From NCBI GenBank assembly GCA_026693085.1, contig JAPLNB010000214.1, positions 1-43,464 on the forward strand: a stretch of DNA of 43,464 nt, written 5' to 3'. The position numbers and the translations under genes were made by a program. Origin of the DNA: Planctomycetota bacterium. GTDB lineage: Bacteria > Planctomycetota > Phycisphaerae > Tepidisphaerales > Tepidisphaeraceae. The number at the start of each line of letters is the position of its first letter. Positions within the stretch are counted from its first letter, which is position 1. Below the pieces are notes generated by a model. That model was not told the origin of the DNA. It did no database searches and saw only the letters and a program-made list of their open reading frames with translations. Shown here piece after piece: positions 23,630 through 31,011 of the stretch.

Positions 23630-24334
23630 CTACTTCTTCTTCTTTCTCGCGTCCTTGCCCGCTGCTTCCTTCGGCTGTTCCGCCTTGATCTTGGCCGTGA
23701 TGCTCTTGCGGATGAACAGCAGCGAGCCGTTCGCGCCAGGCAGCGCGCCTTTGATCAACAGCAGGTTCTGTTGAACATCGATTCTGACCAGCGGGTGGTT
23801 GCAGACGGTCACGCGGGCGGCACCCATGTGGCCGGCCATACGCAAGCCCTTCTTGGGCTTGCCGCACTCGCCACGACCCGTGGCGTGCGATGCGATGGAG
23901 CCCGGCGAGCGGTGCTTACGCTCCGTGCCGTGCGAGCCTGGCTGGCCGCCAAAGTGGTGTCGCTTCATGACACCCGCAAACCCCTTGCCCTTGCTCTTGC
24001 CGATCACGTCAACAAACTTCACGTCCTTGAAAACCTCCACATTCACCGCCACGCCCGCAACCAACGTCGTCGCGTCCTTCAGGCGGATCTCGTGGAAGTG
24101 CCGCATCGGCCCAACGCCGGCCTTGGCAGCGTGCCCGATCAGCGGCATCGTCGAATACCGAGCCCTGATATCCTCAAAGCCAAGCTGCACGGCATTGTAC
24201 CCGTCGCTCTCCAGCGTCTTGACCTGGGTCACATTGCATGGGCCCGCAAGAACGACCGTCACCGGCACAATCGCGCCTCTGCCGTCGTATACGCGGGTCA
24301 TCCCCAGCTTCTTGCCAAGCAGTGCAGGTGTCAT
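23630..24334 (-). CDS. rplC: Large ribosomal subunit protein uL3
   Basis: MTPALLGKKLGMTRVYDGRG is a normal uL3 start. The central loop that reaches the peptidyl-transferase centre is present: KGKGFAGVMKRHHFGGQPGS, then HGTERKHRSPGSIASHATGR. The last part reads KGLRMAGHMGAARVTVCNHP, and a basic tail DARKKKK ends the protein. The length is 234 residues against about 209 in E. coli. It is preceded by a 198-bp gap containing a terminator-like hairpin (24491-24515) and three further hairpins, so its expression may be uncoupled from rpsJ. Confidence 0.97.
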   Translation of the reverse strand: MTPALLGKKLGMTRVYDGRGAIVPVTVVLAGPCNVTQVKTLESDGYNAVQLGFEDIRARYSTMPLIGHAAKAGVGPMRHFHEIRLKDATTLVAGVAVNVEVFKDVKFVDVIGKSKGKGFAGVMKRHHFGGQPGSHGTERKHRSPGSIASHATGRGECGKPKKGLRMAGHMGAARVTVCNHPLVRIDVQQNLLLIKGALPGANGSLLFIRKSITAKIKAEQPKEAAGKDARKKKK

Positions 24335-24402
24335 TTGCTTTCATGGCAGAGGAGACATGCCCTAGACAGCCGGGGGTCTCGTGCCAAGTCCTCATCACAA
24401 CC

Positions 24403-24478
24403 GCCCCTCTTCCGGGGCAGCCAATACAATTCCAGGAGCCGTGACCCTTGAGGGGCAATTGGGTTCTTGGATGAACCC
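24403..24478 (-). promoter_or_regulatory. Hairpin-rich leader upstream of rplC
   Basis: Three short hairpins lie between the rpsJ attenuator and rplC: GCCCC/GGGGC (24403-24418), CCC/GGG around 24445-24454, and GGGTTC/GAACCC (24461-24478). No gene fits here. The layout could be a regulatory leader for the rplC-rplD-rplW-rplB segment; no promoter was recognised with confidence. Confidence 0.4.
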
Positions 24479-24490
24479 CACGCTCCTAAC

Positions 24491-24515
24491 AAAAACGCCC
24501 CTTATTCGCAGGGGC
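24491..24515 (-). terminator. Attenuator-like terminator between rpsJ and rplC
   Basis: On the minus strand GCCCCT, a 7-nt loop and AGGGGC are followed by GTTTTTG. This is a compact rho-independent terminator shape 18 bp past the rpsJ stop. Partial read-through would set the ratio of rpsJ to the rest of the cluster. Confidence 0.6.
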
Positions 24516-24532
24516 ATATCTCTACAATGCGG

Positions 24533-24841
24533 TTAAGCCTTAATCTTCACAAACACACCGGCCGGAACGACCAGTCTGTTCAGCGCCTCGATCGTACGGG
24601 CCGTGGGCTCGAAGATGTCGATGACGCGCTTGTGCGTGCGCATCTCAAACTGCTCGCGAGACTTCTTGTCCACATGCGGGCTGCGCAGAACCGTATACCG
24701 CTCGATGCGCGTAGGCATCGGAATCGGGCCACAGACCCGGGCATTCGTCCGCTTGGCATGATCCACGATCTCTTTCGCCGAAGCGTCCAGCGCCCGATGA
24801 TCGTATGCTTCCATCCGAATTCGAATCCGATCGCCAGTCAT
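24533..24841 (-). CDS. rpsJ: Small ribosomal subunit protein uS10
   Basis: This 102-residue protein contains [20 protein letters not shown], then [20 protein letters not shown], then [20 protein letters not shown], the complete uS10 signature. It is the first gene of the S10 cluster and also acts with NusB in antitermination in well-studied bacteria. A strong sigma-70-type promoter lies about 85-110 bp upstream, with a leader of roughly 75 nt that contains a TCACC/GGTGA hairpin. Confidence 0.98.
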   Translation of the reverse strand: MTGDRIRIRMEAYDHRALDASAKEIVDHAKRTNARVCGPIPMPTRIERYTVLRSPHVDKKSREQFEMRTHKRVIDIFEPTARTIEALNRLVVPAGVFVKIKA

Positions 24842-24924
24842 ATCCGTCCTATTCGCAGCCAGATCTATCCAGCTTGGAAAGACAGTACCTCTGTCCCCTC
24901 ACCGCAAAGGTGACGGGAGGAGAA

Positions 24925-24952
24925 ACTGTATCGTCTATCGCGGCGGTGTCAA
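24925..24952 (-). promoter_or_regulatory. S10 cluster promoter
   Basis: On the minus strand TTGACA (24947-24952), a 16-bp spacer and TACAGT (24925-24930) within GATACAGT form a strong vegetative promoter. The fusA promoter has the same spacer and -10. The predicted start is near 24918. Confidence 0.7.
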
Positions 24953-25005
24953 GATGTCCTCAATACGAAAATTACACACCGCAGTCCACCGCTCGCTCCC
25001 GTAAG

Positions 25006-26136
25006 TCATTGACAGCGCAACAGCGTCATCACCACAAACGCCGTTCCATAGGGCTTATGGTAGTCCCACATCGCAAAGTCCCACCATGAACCGTCCGACT
25101 CCTGCAGCGGCAGAATCCAATCCGCAATCATAGGCGCGTATTTGCCCTGGGTGTCGCCGCCAAACTTCTCAAGCAGCCGGGCGGCATAGTAGTGGTCAAA
25201 ATAAAAGTAATATGGAGCCGTCTGATACCATGAACTGTGCGGAAACGGCCGCTTACGACCCATCTCCAAAAACGGATGCTCCCGCTCGAACAGCTCCAAA
25301 CCCTGCAGGCACTCCGCAGGCCCAATCTTCTTCGAATTGCACAGCCACAGCGCGTAATTACACGGCTGAACCCGCCCCACCGCTCCCCGCGGCTGGTTCG
25401 CCAACGCTCGCGGAGCGTATTGCAGATACTCCCCATAGATATACGCCCCATTCGGCAGCCTCATCCGCTCCAGACAGCGGATCGCCCGATCAACCAGTTT
25501 CTGGGGCACCTCCACTCCCGCCTGCTTGGCTTCCCACAAAGCCACCAGACCCGCCGCCGTTCCAAAGCTCACAGGCGTTCCCGCAGGCGTTTGCGACCCA
25601 ACTTCAAAGTCGTAATAGTTCCATCCGCCGCGCATATCTTCGTAGCGGACCAGCCGGTCGATGTGCCAAGCCACCGCCGCCGCCAGCCGAGGGTCCTGGT
25701 TCGTCTTCATCTCCCCGCACAACGCCTGAACGACATACATATGCGCCCAGATGTTGTAGATCAGGTCCGGCTCAGCCCGCCTGGCTTCCCCATGCGCCAC
25801 CAGATACTCCACCCCACGGTCATGCGCCGTCTTCTCCCCCGCTTCCCGAAGCGCCATCACACACAACGCCGTGGTCGCCGAGCGAAACCCGTCAAATGAC
25901 CCCGGCACGCTCGATGACAGCCACAGGAACCCGTCCGTAAGCTGTCCGGTGCCCCAGGAGCCATCCGGCTGCTGCGATTTGACGATGAACTCCACCCCCC
26001 TGCCGATCGCCTGCTTGATCCGCACGCCGCGGTCCTCGGCGGCCGCCGGCTGAGTCTGTGGCAACGCCACGCTCTGCGGCGCTACCCCACGCGATGCACA
26101 GCCCGTCATCAAAACCAGTAATACCGCTATTTTCAT
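25006..26136 (-). CDS. Lipoprotein with squalene-cyclase/prenyltransferase-type alpha-toroid fold
   Basis: This 376-residue protein starts with a lipoprotein signal (MKIAVLLVLMTGC, Cys13). The body has repeated QW-type motifs of the alpha/alpha toroid: EFIVKSQQPDGSWGTG near residue 50, RYEDMRGGWNYYDFEV in the middle and LPLQESDGSWWDFAMWDYHK at the end. No DXDD or other catalytic acid motif of true terpene cyclases is visible, so a non-catalytic binding role in the periplasm or outer membrane is more likely. It overlaps the HlyD-like gene as ATGA (26133-26136). Aromatic residues are abundant. The fold call is good; the function is unknown. Confidence 0.75.
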   Translation of the reverse strand: MKIAVLLVLMTGCASRGVAPQSVALPQTQPAAAEDRGVRIKQAIGRGVEFIVKSQQPDGSWGTGQLTDGFLWLSSSVPGSFDGFRSATTALCVMALREAGEKTAHDRGVEYLVAHGEARRAEPDLIYNIWAHMYVVQALCGEMKTNQDPRLAAAVAWHIDRLVRYEDMRGGWNYYDFEVGSQTPAGTPVSFGTAAGLVALWEAKQAGVEVPQKLVDRAIRCLERMRLPNGAYIYGEYLQYAPRALANQPRGAVGRVQPCNYALWLCNSKKIGPAECLQGLELFEREHPFLEMGRKRPFPHSSWYQTAPYYFYFDHYYAARLLEKFGGDTQGKYAPMIADWILPLQESDGSWWDFAMWDYHKPYGTAFVVMTLLRCQ

Positions 26137-27626
26137 TTCTTCGCCTGCAGCAGGACTTCCTCGCCAACGCTCAGGCCCGAGCTGACCTCGACCTGCTGGC
26201 CATCAGACTTGCCCAGAACAACGTCTCGCTTCTCAAAGCTCCCGTCCTTCGCTTTGACCGACACCTTGCCATCCGCCACAGCGCTGACCGGCAACAGCAA
26301 AACGTCTTTGAGCCGCGCCACCTCGATCCGGACACTTGCTTTCATCCCCGGCACCACCCGCGGATCAGCACCAATCGACAGGATCGGAAGCTGATAACCG
26401 AATGCTCCCGGGTTGCCCTTGGGCGCCGCCACCGCCGCACCGCACGCGCCTTCATAGGACGTGAACGGGAACGCCGCCGCCGTCACCTTCGCCTTCAGCC
26501 CAGGCTCAATCCAGAACGCCTGCGCCTCCGACAGTCCAATGTCCATCTTCAGCTTGCCAGGCGCAAACACCCGCATGACCATCTGCCCCGACATCAGCTT
26601 CTCGCCCGCCTTCATCGTCTTGGGATCCCCGCCCTGCCACACGCCCTCGGCGATCTGCCCATAGAGCACGACCCCATCCATCGGAGACTTGACGGAGAAA
26701 AACGCCAAATCGTTCTTAAGCTCATTGAGTTTCTGTTCCGCCTGCTCCACCGCCATCCGGACCGCCGACAGCGAGCCGCGACGAGTCACCGCCGTCGCCT
26801 CCTGCGCGATCTTCAACGACGCCAGCGCCTGCCGCGACTGTTCCAGACCATCGGCCACTCTCTGCCTGGCTATCGGGTAGTCGTTGGTCTTGGTCTTGTC
26901 CGATCGCTCCTGCTGCAGCTTCAGGAAGATCCGGGAACGATCGAGCGATCGCACCGCACGCTTGATCACAATGTCCGCGGTCGCATTGGTCAGCTCTTCC
27001 GACTTGTACATCTTGTGAAGCTGATCCAGCTCCGCCTCCTGGTCCTCGATCGAATCCTTCTGGTTCTTCACCGCCAGGTCGGCCTGCAAGAGCATCTGCG
27101 GGCCTTCCATGTTCTCAAACCACTTGACGGCTGCCTCGGCGTTCTTGGTCGCATCTTCCTGCATCCGCAACGCCAACGCCTCACTCTTGACGGCCAGCTC
27201 CGCGTCAGCCTCGGCCTTCTTCAGATTCGCGCGAGCCGACGCCAACGCGTTCTCTGCGCCTTCGAGCGCCCATTTGATCTCAGTGCTTTCACATTCCAGA
27301 AGCGTCTGGCCCTTCTTCACCGGCGACCACGGAGCCGCGATCGTCGCGATCGTCAAGGGCCCGGCGTACGCCTTGAGCTTCAGCCGAAGCTCAAACGCAT
27401 CCGCCGGCTGCAGTGTGCTTTCGGTCTGGATATCGAGATCGAGCGTCCCCTTCTTCACCCCGTGCGTCTTCTCGGCCGGCTGCGTGGCCGCGGGCTGACT
27501 GGCCGGCGCAGTCGCCGCAGCCCCCGGCTGCGTTGTCGCATCGGCGCCCCGTGTCCATGCACTCATCAATGCCAGACTCACCAGCAACGTCCCCGTCGCA
27601 AGTACCGAGATTCTTACGCCCAACAT
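26133..27626 (-). CDS. HlyD-like periplasmic adaptor protein
   Basis: This 497-residue protein has an N-terminal signal segment (ISVLATGTLLVSLALMSAW) and an Ala/Thr/Gln/Pro-rich linker. It continues with a first lipoyl-like half (TIAAPWSPVKKGQTLLECES), a long coiled-coil stretch (about residues 120-300, from WALEGAENALASARANLKKA) and a second lipoyl half with FFSVKSPMDGVVLYGQIAEG. The C-terminal domain ends SSGLSVGEEVLLQAKK. This is the layout of membrane fusion proteins of efflux or export systems. No transporter is adjacent; its partner in the operon is the toroid-fold lipoprotein, so a classical pump is not evident. The 234-bp gap to fusA contains a strong hairpin. Confidence 0.8.
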   Translation of the reverse strand: MLGVRISVLATGTLLVSLALMSAWTRGADATTQPGAAATAPASQPAATQPAEKTHGVKKGTLDLDIQTESTLQPADAFELRLKLKAYAGPLTIATIAAPWSPVKKGQTLLECESTEIKWALEGAENALASARANLKKAEADAELAVKSEALALRMQEDATKNAEAAVKWFENMEGPQMLLQADLAVKNQKDSIEDQEAELDQLHKMYKSEELTNATADIVIKRAVRSLDRSRIFLKLQQERSDKTKTNDYPIARQRVADGLEQSRQALASLKIAQEATAVTRRGSLSAVRMAVEQAEQKLNELKNDLAFFSVKSPMDGVVLYGQIAEGVWQGGDPKTMKAGEKLMSGQMVMRVFAPGKLKMDIGLSEAQAFWIEPGLKAKVTAAAFPFTSYEGACGAAVAAPKGNPGAFGYQLPILSIGADPRVVPGMKASVRIEVARLKDVLLLPVSAVADGKVSVKAKDGSFEKRDVVLGKSDGQQVEVSSGLSVGEEVLLQAKK

Positions 27627-27787
27627 TTATTGTCTCCTCATTTCGGGTGGCACCAGATCTGCCCTTACCGTCCGACGCGTGTCCATAGCCACAAGACTTA
27701 GATCGTACCGCCTGCGACCGCATTCTGCACCAGAGCCGGCACGTTCGCAACCGCCGGGAAGCCAGATTCCATCATCAGCAGAATGCG

Positions 27788-27832
27788 GCAGGGGCGGCCT
27801 CAGCCGTCAAAAACGGCTCAAGCCGCCCCTGC
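27788..27832 (-). terminator. Hairpin after fusA
   Basis: GCAGGGGCGGC (27788-27798) pairs perfectly with GCCGCCCCTGC (27822-27832), and AGCCGT/ACGGCT pairs inside with a CAAAA loop. The position 30 bp after the fusA stop suits a terminator, although there is no U-tract after the stem; it may also be a dispersed palindromic repeat. Confidence 0.5.
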
Positions 27833-27860
27833 ATCGCGGCACAACGCCGCAAACGCTGCG

Positions 27861-29981
27861 CTATCCAACCTCCTCCAATATCGCCGTCTTCACCTGCGCC
27901 GGCACCGGAGCGTATTTCAACGGCTCCATCACCGAACTCGCTCGCCCCGCGCTCATCGACCGAAGCTCCGTCGTGTACCCGAACATCTCGCTCAACGGAA
28001 CCTCCGCTTCCACAATCCGCGTGTTGCCGCGCTGTTCCATGCTCACGATGCTCCCCCGCCGCCGGTTCAGATCGCCCGTCACCGCACCCAGATAATCGTC
28101 CGGCGTCGACACCACCACCTTCATGATCGGCTCGAGCAGCGTCAGACCCGCCCGCTGACACGCTTCGCGAAACGCCAGTGACCCCGCCTGCTCAAACGCG
28201 ATCTGCGAGCTGTCCACCGGGTGATACGAGCCGTCGATCAGCGTCACTTTCACGTTGATCAGTGGATAGTTCGCCAGCACGCCGCTCTTGGAGGCCTGCC
28301 GGGCGCCGTATTCCACCGACGGGATATATTCCCTCGGGATCACGCCGGCGTAGATCTTGTTCTCAAAAGCGAAACTGTCCGTGAACTTGAGCTCCTCGGC
28401 CTTCGCCTGCGCTGCCGTGAACGGCTCCACCGTGACGGTCGCATCGCCAAACTGACCCCGGCCTCCTGTCTGCTTGACGAACTTGCCGCGACCCTCCCCC
28501 TTCTGCGTAATCGTCTCCTTGTATGCCACCTTCGGCTTACCCACCAAGACGCCCACGCCCATGTCACGCTGAAGCTTGTGCTGAAGAATCTCCAGGTGCA
28601 ACTCGCCCATGCCGCTGATGATCGTCTGGCCGGTCTCCTCGTCGTAGTGCGCCTGGAACGTCGGGTCCTCTCGCTTCAGCACCGTCAACGCCTCGCCAAG
28701 CTTCTGGCGGTCGGCCGACGTCTTTGGCTCGATCGACATGCTGACGACCGGTTCCGGGAACGTCGGCCGCTCCAGTAGAAGGGGGTGGTCCATGTCACAC
28801 AGCGTGTCGCCGGTGAGCGGGTCCTTGATCCCGATCACCGCAATGATGTCGCCCGGCTCGGCCACCTCGATCGGAATCCGCTCGTCGGCGTGCATCTGGA
28901 ATATCCGGGAAATGTTCTCTTTCTTCCCCCGGTTCGCGCCAAGCACGCGCTCGCCACGCTCCAGTTTGCCGCTGTACACACGCACATACGTCAGATCGCC
29001 GTGCGAGTCGCTGACAATCTTGAAAATCAGGCCGCAGAACGGCTCGTTGGGGTCCGGACGCCGCTCAATCTGCTTGTCCGGGTCTTTCACGTCATGCCCG
29101 ATTATCGGCGGCATATCCATCGGACTCGGCAAATAATCCACCACACCGTCCAGCAACCGCTGCACGCCCACATACTGCAGCGCCGAGCCGCAGAACACCG
29201 GGTGAAGCTTGAAATGGATGGTGGCCTTCCGCAGGGCCGCACGCAGTTCCTCCTCGGTGATCTCCTGCCCGTGGAGGTACTTGTCCGTCAGCCGATCGTC
29301 GGTCTCAGCGACCTTCTCGATCAGATCATGCCGCCAGTGCTCAAACCTGGCCTTTTCCGCGTCGGGGATCGGCTTCTCGGTATGGGTTTCGCCTTTGTCT
29401 CTATCGTCGGCAACGTTGTAGTAGATCGCGATGCCACGAACCAGGTCGATGATGCCCTGGAACGTGTCGCTCTGGCCGATGGGGATCTGGACCGCCACTG
29501 CCGGCGCGCCCAGCCGCTCCCGGATGCTCTTGAAGCTGAAGTCGAAGTCCGCCCCCAGCTTGTCCATTTTGTTGACGAAGCAGATGCAGGGCACTTTGTA
29601 CTTGCTCGCCTGCCGCCAGATGGTCTCCGACTGCGCCTCGACGCCTTCCTTGCCATCGAACACCGCGACAGCGCCGTCCAATACACGCATCGAGCGCTCG
29701 ACCTCAGCCGTGAAATCCACGTGTCCCGGCGTATCGATCAGGTTGACGGTATACCGCTGGCCGAACCGATCCCATAGGCAGGTCGTCGCCGCCGACTGGA
29801 TCGTGATGCCACGCTCTTGTTCTTCTTCAAGGAAATCCATCGTCGCGGTGCCTTCATGCACCTCGCCCATCCGGTGGATCTTCCCGGTGTAATAGAGAAC
29901 ACGCTCCGAGACCGTCGTCTTGCCCGCGTCGATATGCGCTGCGATGCCTATATTTCGAATCTTCGCAATGTCACGTGCCAT
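27861..29981 (-). CDS. fusA: Translation elongation factor G
   Basis: This 706-residue GTPase drives ribosomal translocation. The G motifs are intact: G1 AHIDAGKTT, the switch I region with EEEQERGITIQSAATTC, G3 DTPGHVDFT and G4 NKMDKLGAD. Domain II contains KIVSDSHGDLTYVRVYSGKL. Domains III-V include SGMGELHLEILQHKLQRDMG, VAYKETITQKGEGRGKFVKQ and LRSMSAGRASSVMEPLKYAP. The start is ATG 29981 (MARDIAKIRNIGIAAHIDAG); earlier in-frame codons add non-homologous leader sequence. It stands alone: rpsL, rpsG and tuf are not beside it. Its ribosome site is weak (AGGA 12 nt upstream) and the leader is long and structured, suggesting control at the RNA level. Confidence 0.97.
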   Translation of the reverse strand: MARDIAKIRNIGIAAHIDAGKTTVSERVLYYTGKIHRMGEVHEGTATMDFLEEEQERGITIQSAATTCLWDRFGQRYTVNLIDTPGHVDFTAEVERSMRVLDGAVAVFDGKEGVEAQSETIWRQASKYKVPCICFVNKMDKLGADFDFSFKSIRERLGAPAVAVQIPIGQSDTFQGIIDLVRGIAIYYNVADDRDKGETHTEKPIPDAEKARFEHWRHDLIEKVAETDDRLTDKYLHGQEITEEELRAALRKATIHFKLHPVFCGSALQYVGVQRLLDGVVDYLPSPMDMPPIIGHDVKDPDKQIERRPDPNEPFCGLIFKIVSDSHGDLTYVRVYSGKLERGERVLGANRGKKENISRIFQMHADERIPIEVAEPGDIIAVIGIKDPLTGDTLCDMDHPLLLERPTFPEPVVSMSIEPKTSADRQKLGEALTVLKREDPTFQAHYDEETGQTIISGMGELHLEILQHKLQRDMGVGVLVGKPKVAYKETITQKGEGRGKFVKQTGGRGQFGDATVTVEPFTAAQAKAEELKFTDSFAFENKIYAGVIPREYIPSVEYGARQASKSGVLANYPLINVKVTLIDGSYHPVDSSQIAFEQAGSLAFREACQRAGLTLLEPIMKVVVSTPDDYLGAVTGDLNRRRGSIVSMEQRGNTRIVEAEVPLSEMFGYTTELRSMSAGRASSVMEPLKYAPVPAQVKTAILEEVG

Positions 29982-30130
29982 GGGTACCAAGTCCTGATTT
30001 CTGAATCCCTTCCTTGAACAATCACTAAGAACGCAAAACCCGCCAAAGGCCAAGTCGGCAATCGTCGGCGACTGCCGCTCCCGCGACCACCGTTTTTCGG
30101 TGAACCGGGTTCGGCCCCTGCGGGTGAGTT

Positions 30131-30236
30131 GTTCGTTCTAAAAACGAACCGAGCTTCGTTGTCGCTGGCCGAAGCTCCGGGAGAGATGCCTCCCGCCTGC
30201 ATGATCACGACTCATACTGACCATGCAGGGCTTCGG
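30131..30236 (-). promoter_or_regulatory. Structured fusA leader: three-way junction with competing hairpin
   Basis: In the minus-strand RNA, P1 is CCGAAGC (30236-30230) with GCTTCGG (30175-30169). Inside it P2 is CCTGCATG/CATGCAGG (30229-30222 and 30203-30196) and P3 is CGGGAG/CTCCCG (30195-30190 and 30183-30178). P1, P2 and P3 are separated by at most 2 nt. The P1 3' strand can instead pair as GAGCTTCG (30177-30170) with CGAAGCTC (30158-30151). The next hairpin is GTTCGTT-TTTAG-AACGAAC (30149-30131). The two folds exclude each other, as in attenuators or riboswitches. Confidence 0.65.
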
Positions 30237-30243
30237 TCAGCAT
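30205..30243 (-). CDS. Possible second leader peptide in the fusA leader
   Basis: An ATG at 30243 opens a 12-codon frame (MLTEALHGQYES) that stops in the P2 loop. It covers the 5' strands of P1 and P2, so a translating ribosome would break the junction. No ribosome site is seen; re-initiation after the first short frame, which ends 6 bp upstream, is the only obvious way to translate it. Confidence 0.25.
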   Translation of the reverse strand: MLTEALHGQYES

Positions 30244-30249
30244 GAGCCA

Positions 30250-30270
30250 CTAATGGGGCTCGATCTTCAC
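30250..30270 (-). CDS. Possible first leader peptide in the fusA leader
   Basis: A GTG at 30270 with AAGGAG five bases upstream (30276-30281) opens a six-codon frame, GTG AAG ATC GAG CCC CAT TAG. Spacing and strength of the ribosome site are ideal, better than that of fusA itself. Such a short frame can occur by chance. Confidence 0.35.
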   Translation of the reverse strand: MKIEPH

Positions 30271-30327
30271 GGCTGCTCCTTGTTAGAACCGCTTCGCCTG
30301 CACGAAGTGCGGGGGCGAAGGGCAAAT

Positions 30328-30355
30328 ACTGTATCGTACAAGACGAAATCGTCAA
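30328..30355 (-). promoter_or_regulatory. fusA promoter
   Basis: TTGACG (30350-30355), a 16-bp spacer and TACAGT (30328-30333) within GATACAGT. The predicted start near 30321 gives a leader of about 340 nt. The -10 context and spacing are identical to the rpsJ promoter. Confidence 0.7.
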
Positions 30356-30435
30356 GGAGGTTCGCAGTAGTGTATGCGATTGCACGAAAAAGTGCATCCC
30401 CTGGTTCGGTTGCTCGTAAGGCCTTGTGGCGAAAT

Positions 30436-30473
30436 CAATAAAGGAGCCCGGATTCCTCGGAACCCGGGCTTCG
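30436..30473 (-). terminator. Terminator of the upstream structured RNA
   Basis: On the minus strand AGCCCGG, a 12-nt loop and CCGGGCT are followed by CCTTTATTGATTT. This is a rho-independent shape that separates the RNA at 30474-30895 from the fusA promoter. Confidence 0.65.
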
Positions 30474-30895
30474 CAGTCGTGCTTACTGCGGCGGACAGAC
30501 CCGTTGCTCGCGTCCGTCCTAACCTAAGCTGCCGTAAAGCATCTGCGTGCATCGCGGGAATCTCACCCGCGAAAGCTGCGTTACAGCAGCCGGCACATAC
30601 AGTCACAATGGGTCACGTATCACCTCCCTAACAGGGGGTACAGGTGGCTTTCCCGCCGACTCACTGCACCCAGGCCCTGCCCAGCCGTCGCGGCGCTCTT
30701 CGAGGTTGACTGTCAGTCTTGGCCCAGGAGGGGATTACATACACCACTGAGCCACAGGCCTTAGTTGCTGCCTCTACTGACCGCCGCCGGGCTTTCCTTC
30801 CCGGGAACGCCTTCCCGGGACCGTTGACGGCCTGCCAGATTCGTATCTGCAAGCCGCGGCACGATTGAGCCTGCTGGCCTCAGTCGTACACACAC
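30437..30895 (-). ncRNA. Unidentified structured non-coding RNA of about 450 nt
   Basis: The stretch has no convincing protein frame but is dense in perfect short helices on the minus strand: CAGAT-ACGA-ATCTG, CCCGGGAA-GGCG-TTCCCGGG, GTCAGT/ACTGAC enclosing about 60 nt, GCTGC-N6-GCAGC, CGCGGG-TGAGATT-CCCGCG (7-nt, T-loop-like), and GGACGGAC/GTCTGTCC. A consensus -10 TATAAT (30905-30900) lies at the 5' end and an intrinsic terminator at the 3' end. After the CCCGGGAA hairpin the sequence GGAAAGCCCGG recalls the P4 strand of RNase P RNA, but the partner ACAGAA...CCGGCUUA and the other universal blocks are not found. It lacks the tmRNA and SRP RNA signatures. Family unassigned. Confidence 0.55.
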
Positions 30896-30899
30896 TCTC

Positions 30900-30938
30900 A
30901 TTATACGCCATTCACGGCGAAGCGGATCAGGAAATCCG
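30900..30938 (-). promoter_or_regulatory. Promoter and dyad for the structured RNA
   Basis: TATAAT occurs at 30905-30900 on minus. No good -35 is seen; in its place is an inverted repeat CGGAT-N6-ATCCG (30923-30938), which could be an activator or repressor site. The start would be near 30893. Confidence 0.45.
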
Positions 30939-31011
30939 GATGATTCGTTCATAAATCGCGAATGTCGGTCCTACCGCTGTCCCGATCGTATTTTCCGGTT
31001 CCGTCTCCTCA

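Noticed and set aside
26058-27701. 547-codon plus-strand frame over the adaptor gene
   Set aside because: Arg/His/Leu-rich antisense translation with no motifs; the minus strand encodes the HlyD-like protein.
30540-30600. tRNA gene suggested by a T-arm-like CGCGGG-TGAGATT-CCCGCG hairpin
   Set aside because: No acceptor, D-arm or anticodon stem can be built around it, and the loop lacks TTC.
30437-30895. RNase P RNA, tmRNA or SRP RNA
   Set aside because: GGAAAGCCCGG recalls one strand of RNase P helix P4, but the ACAGAA...CCGGCUUA partner and GGUAAGAGC-type blocks were not found. No tRNA-like ends or tag frame (tmRNA) and no GGUC...GGAAGCAGCC (SRP) are present.
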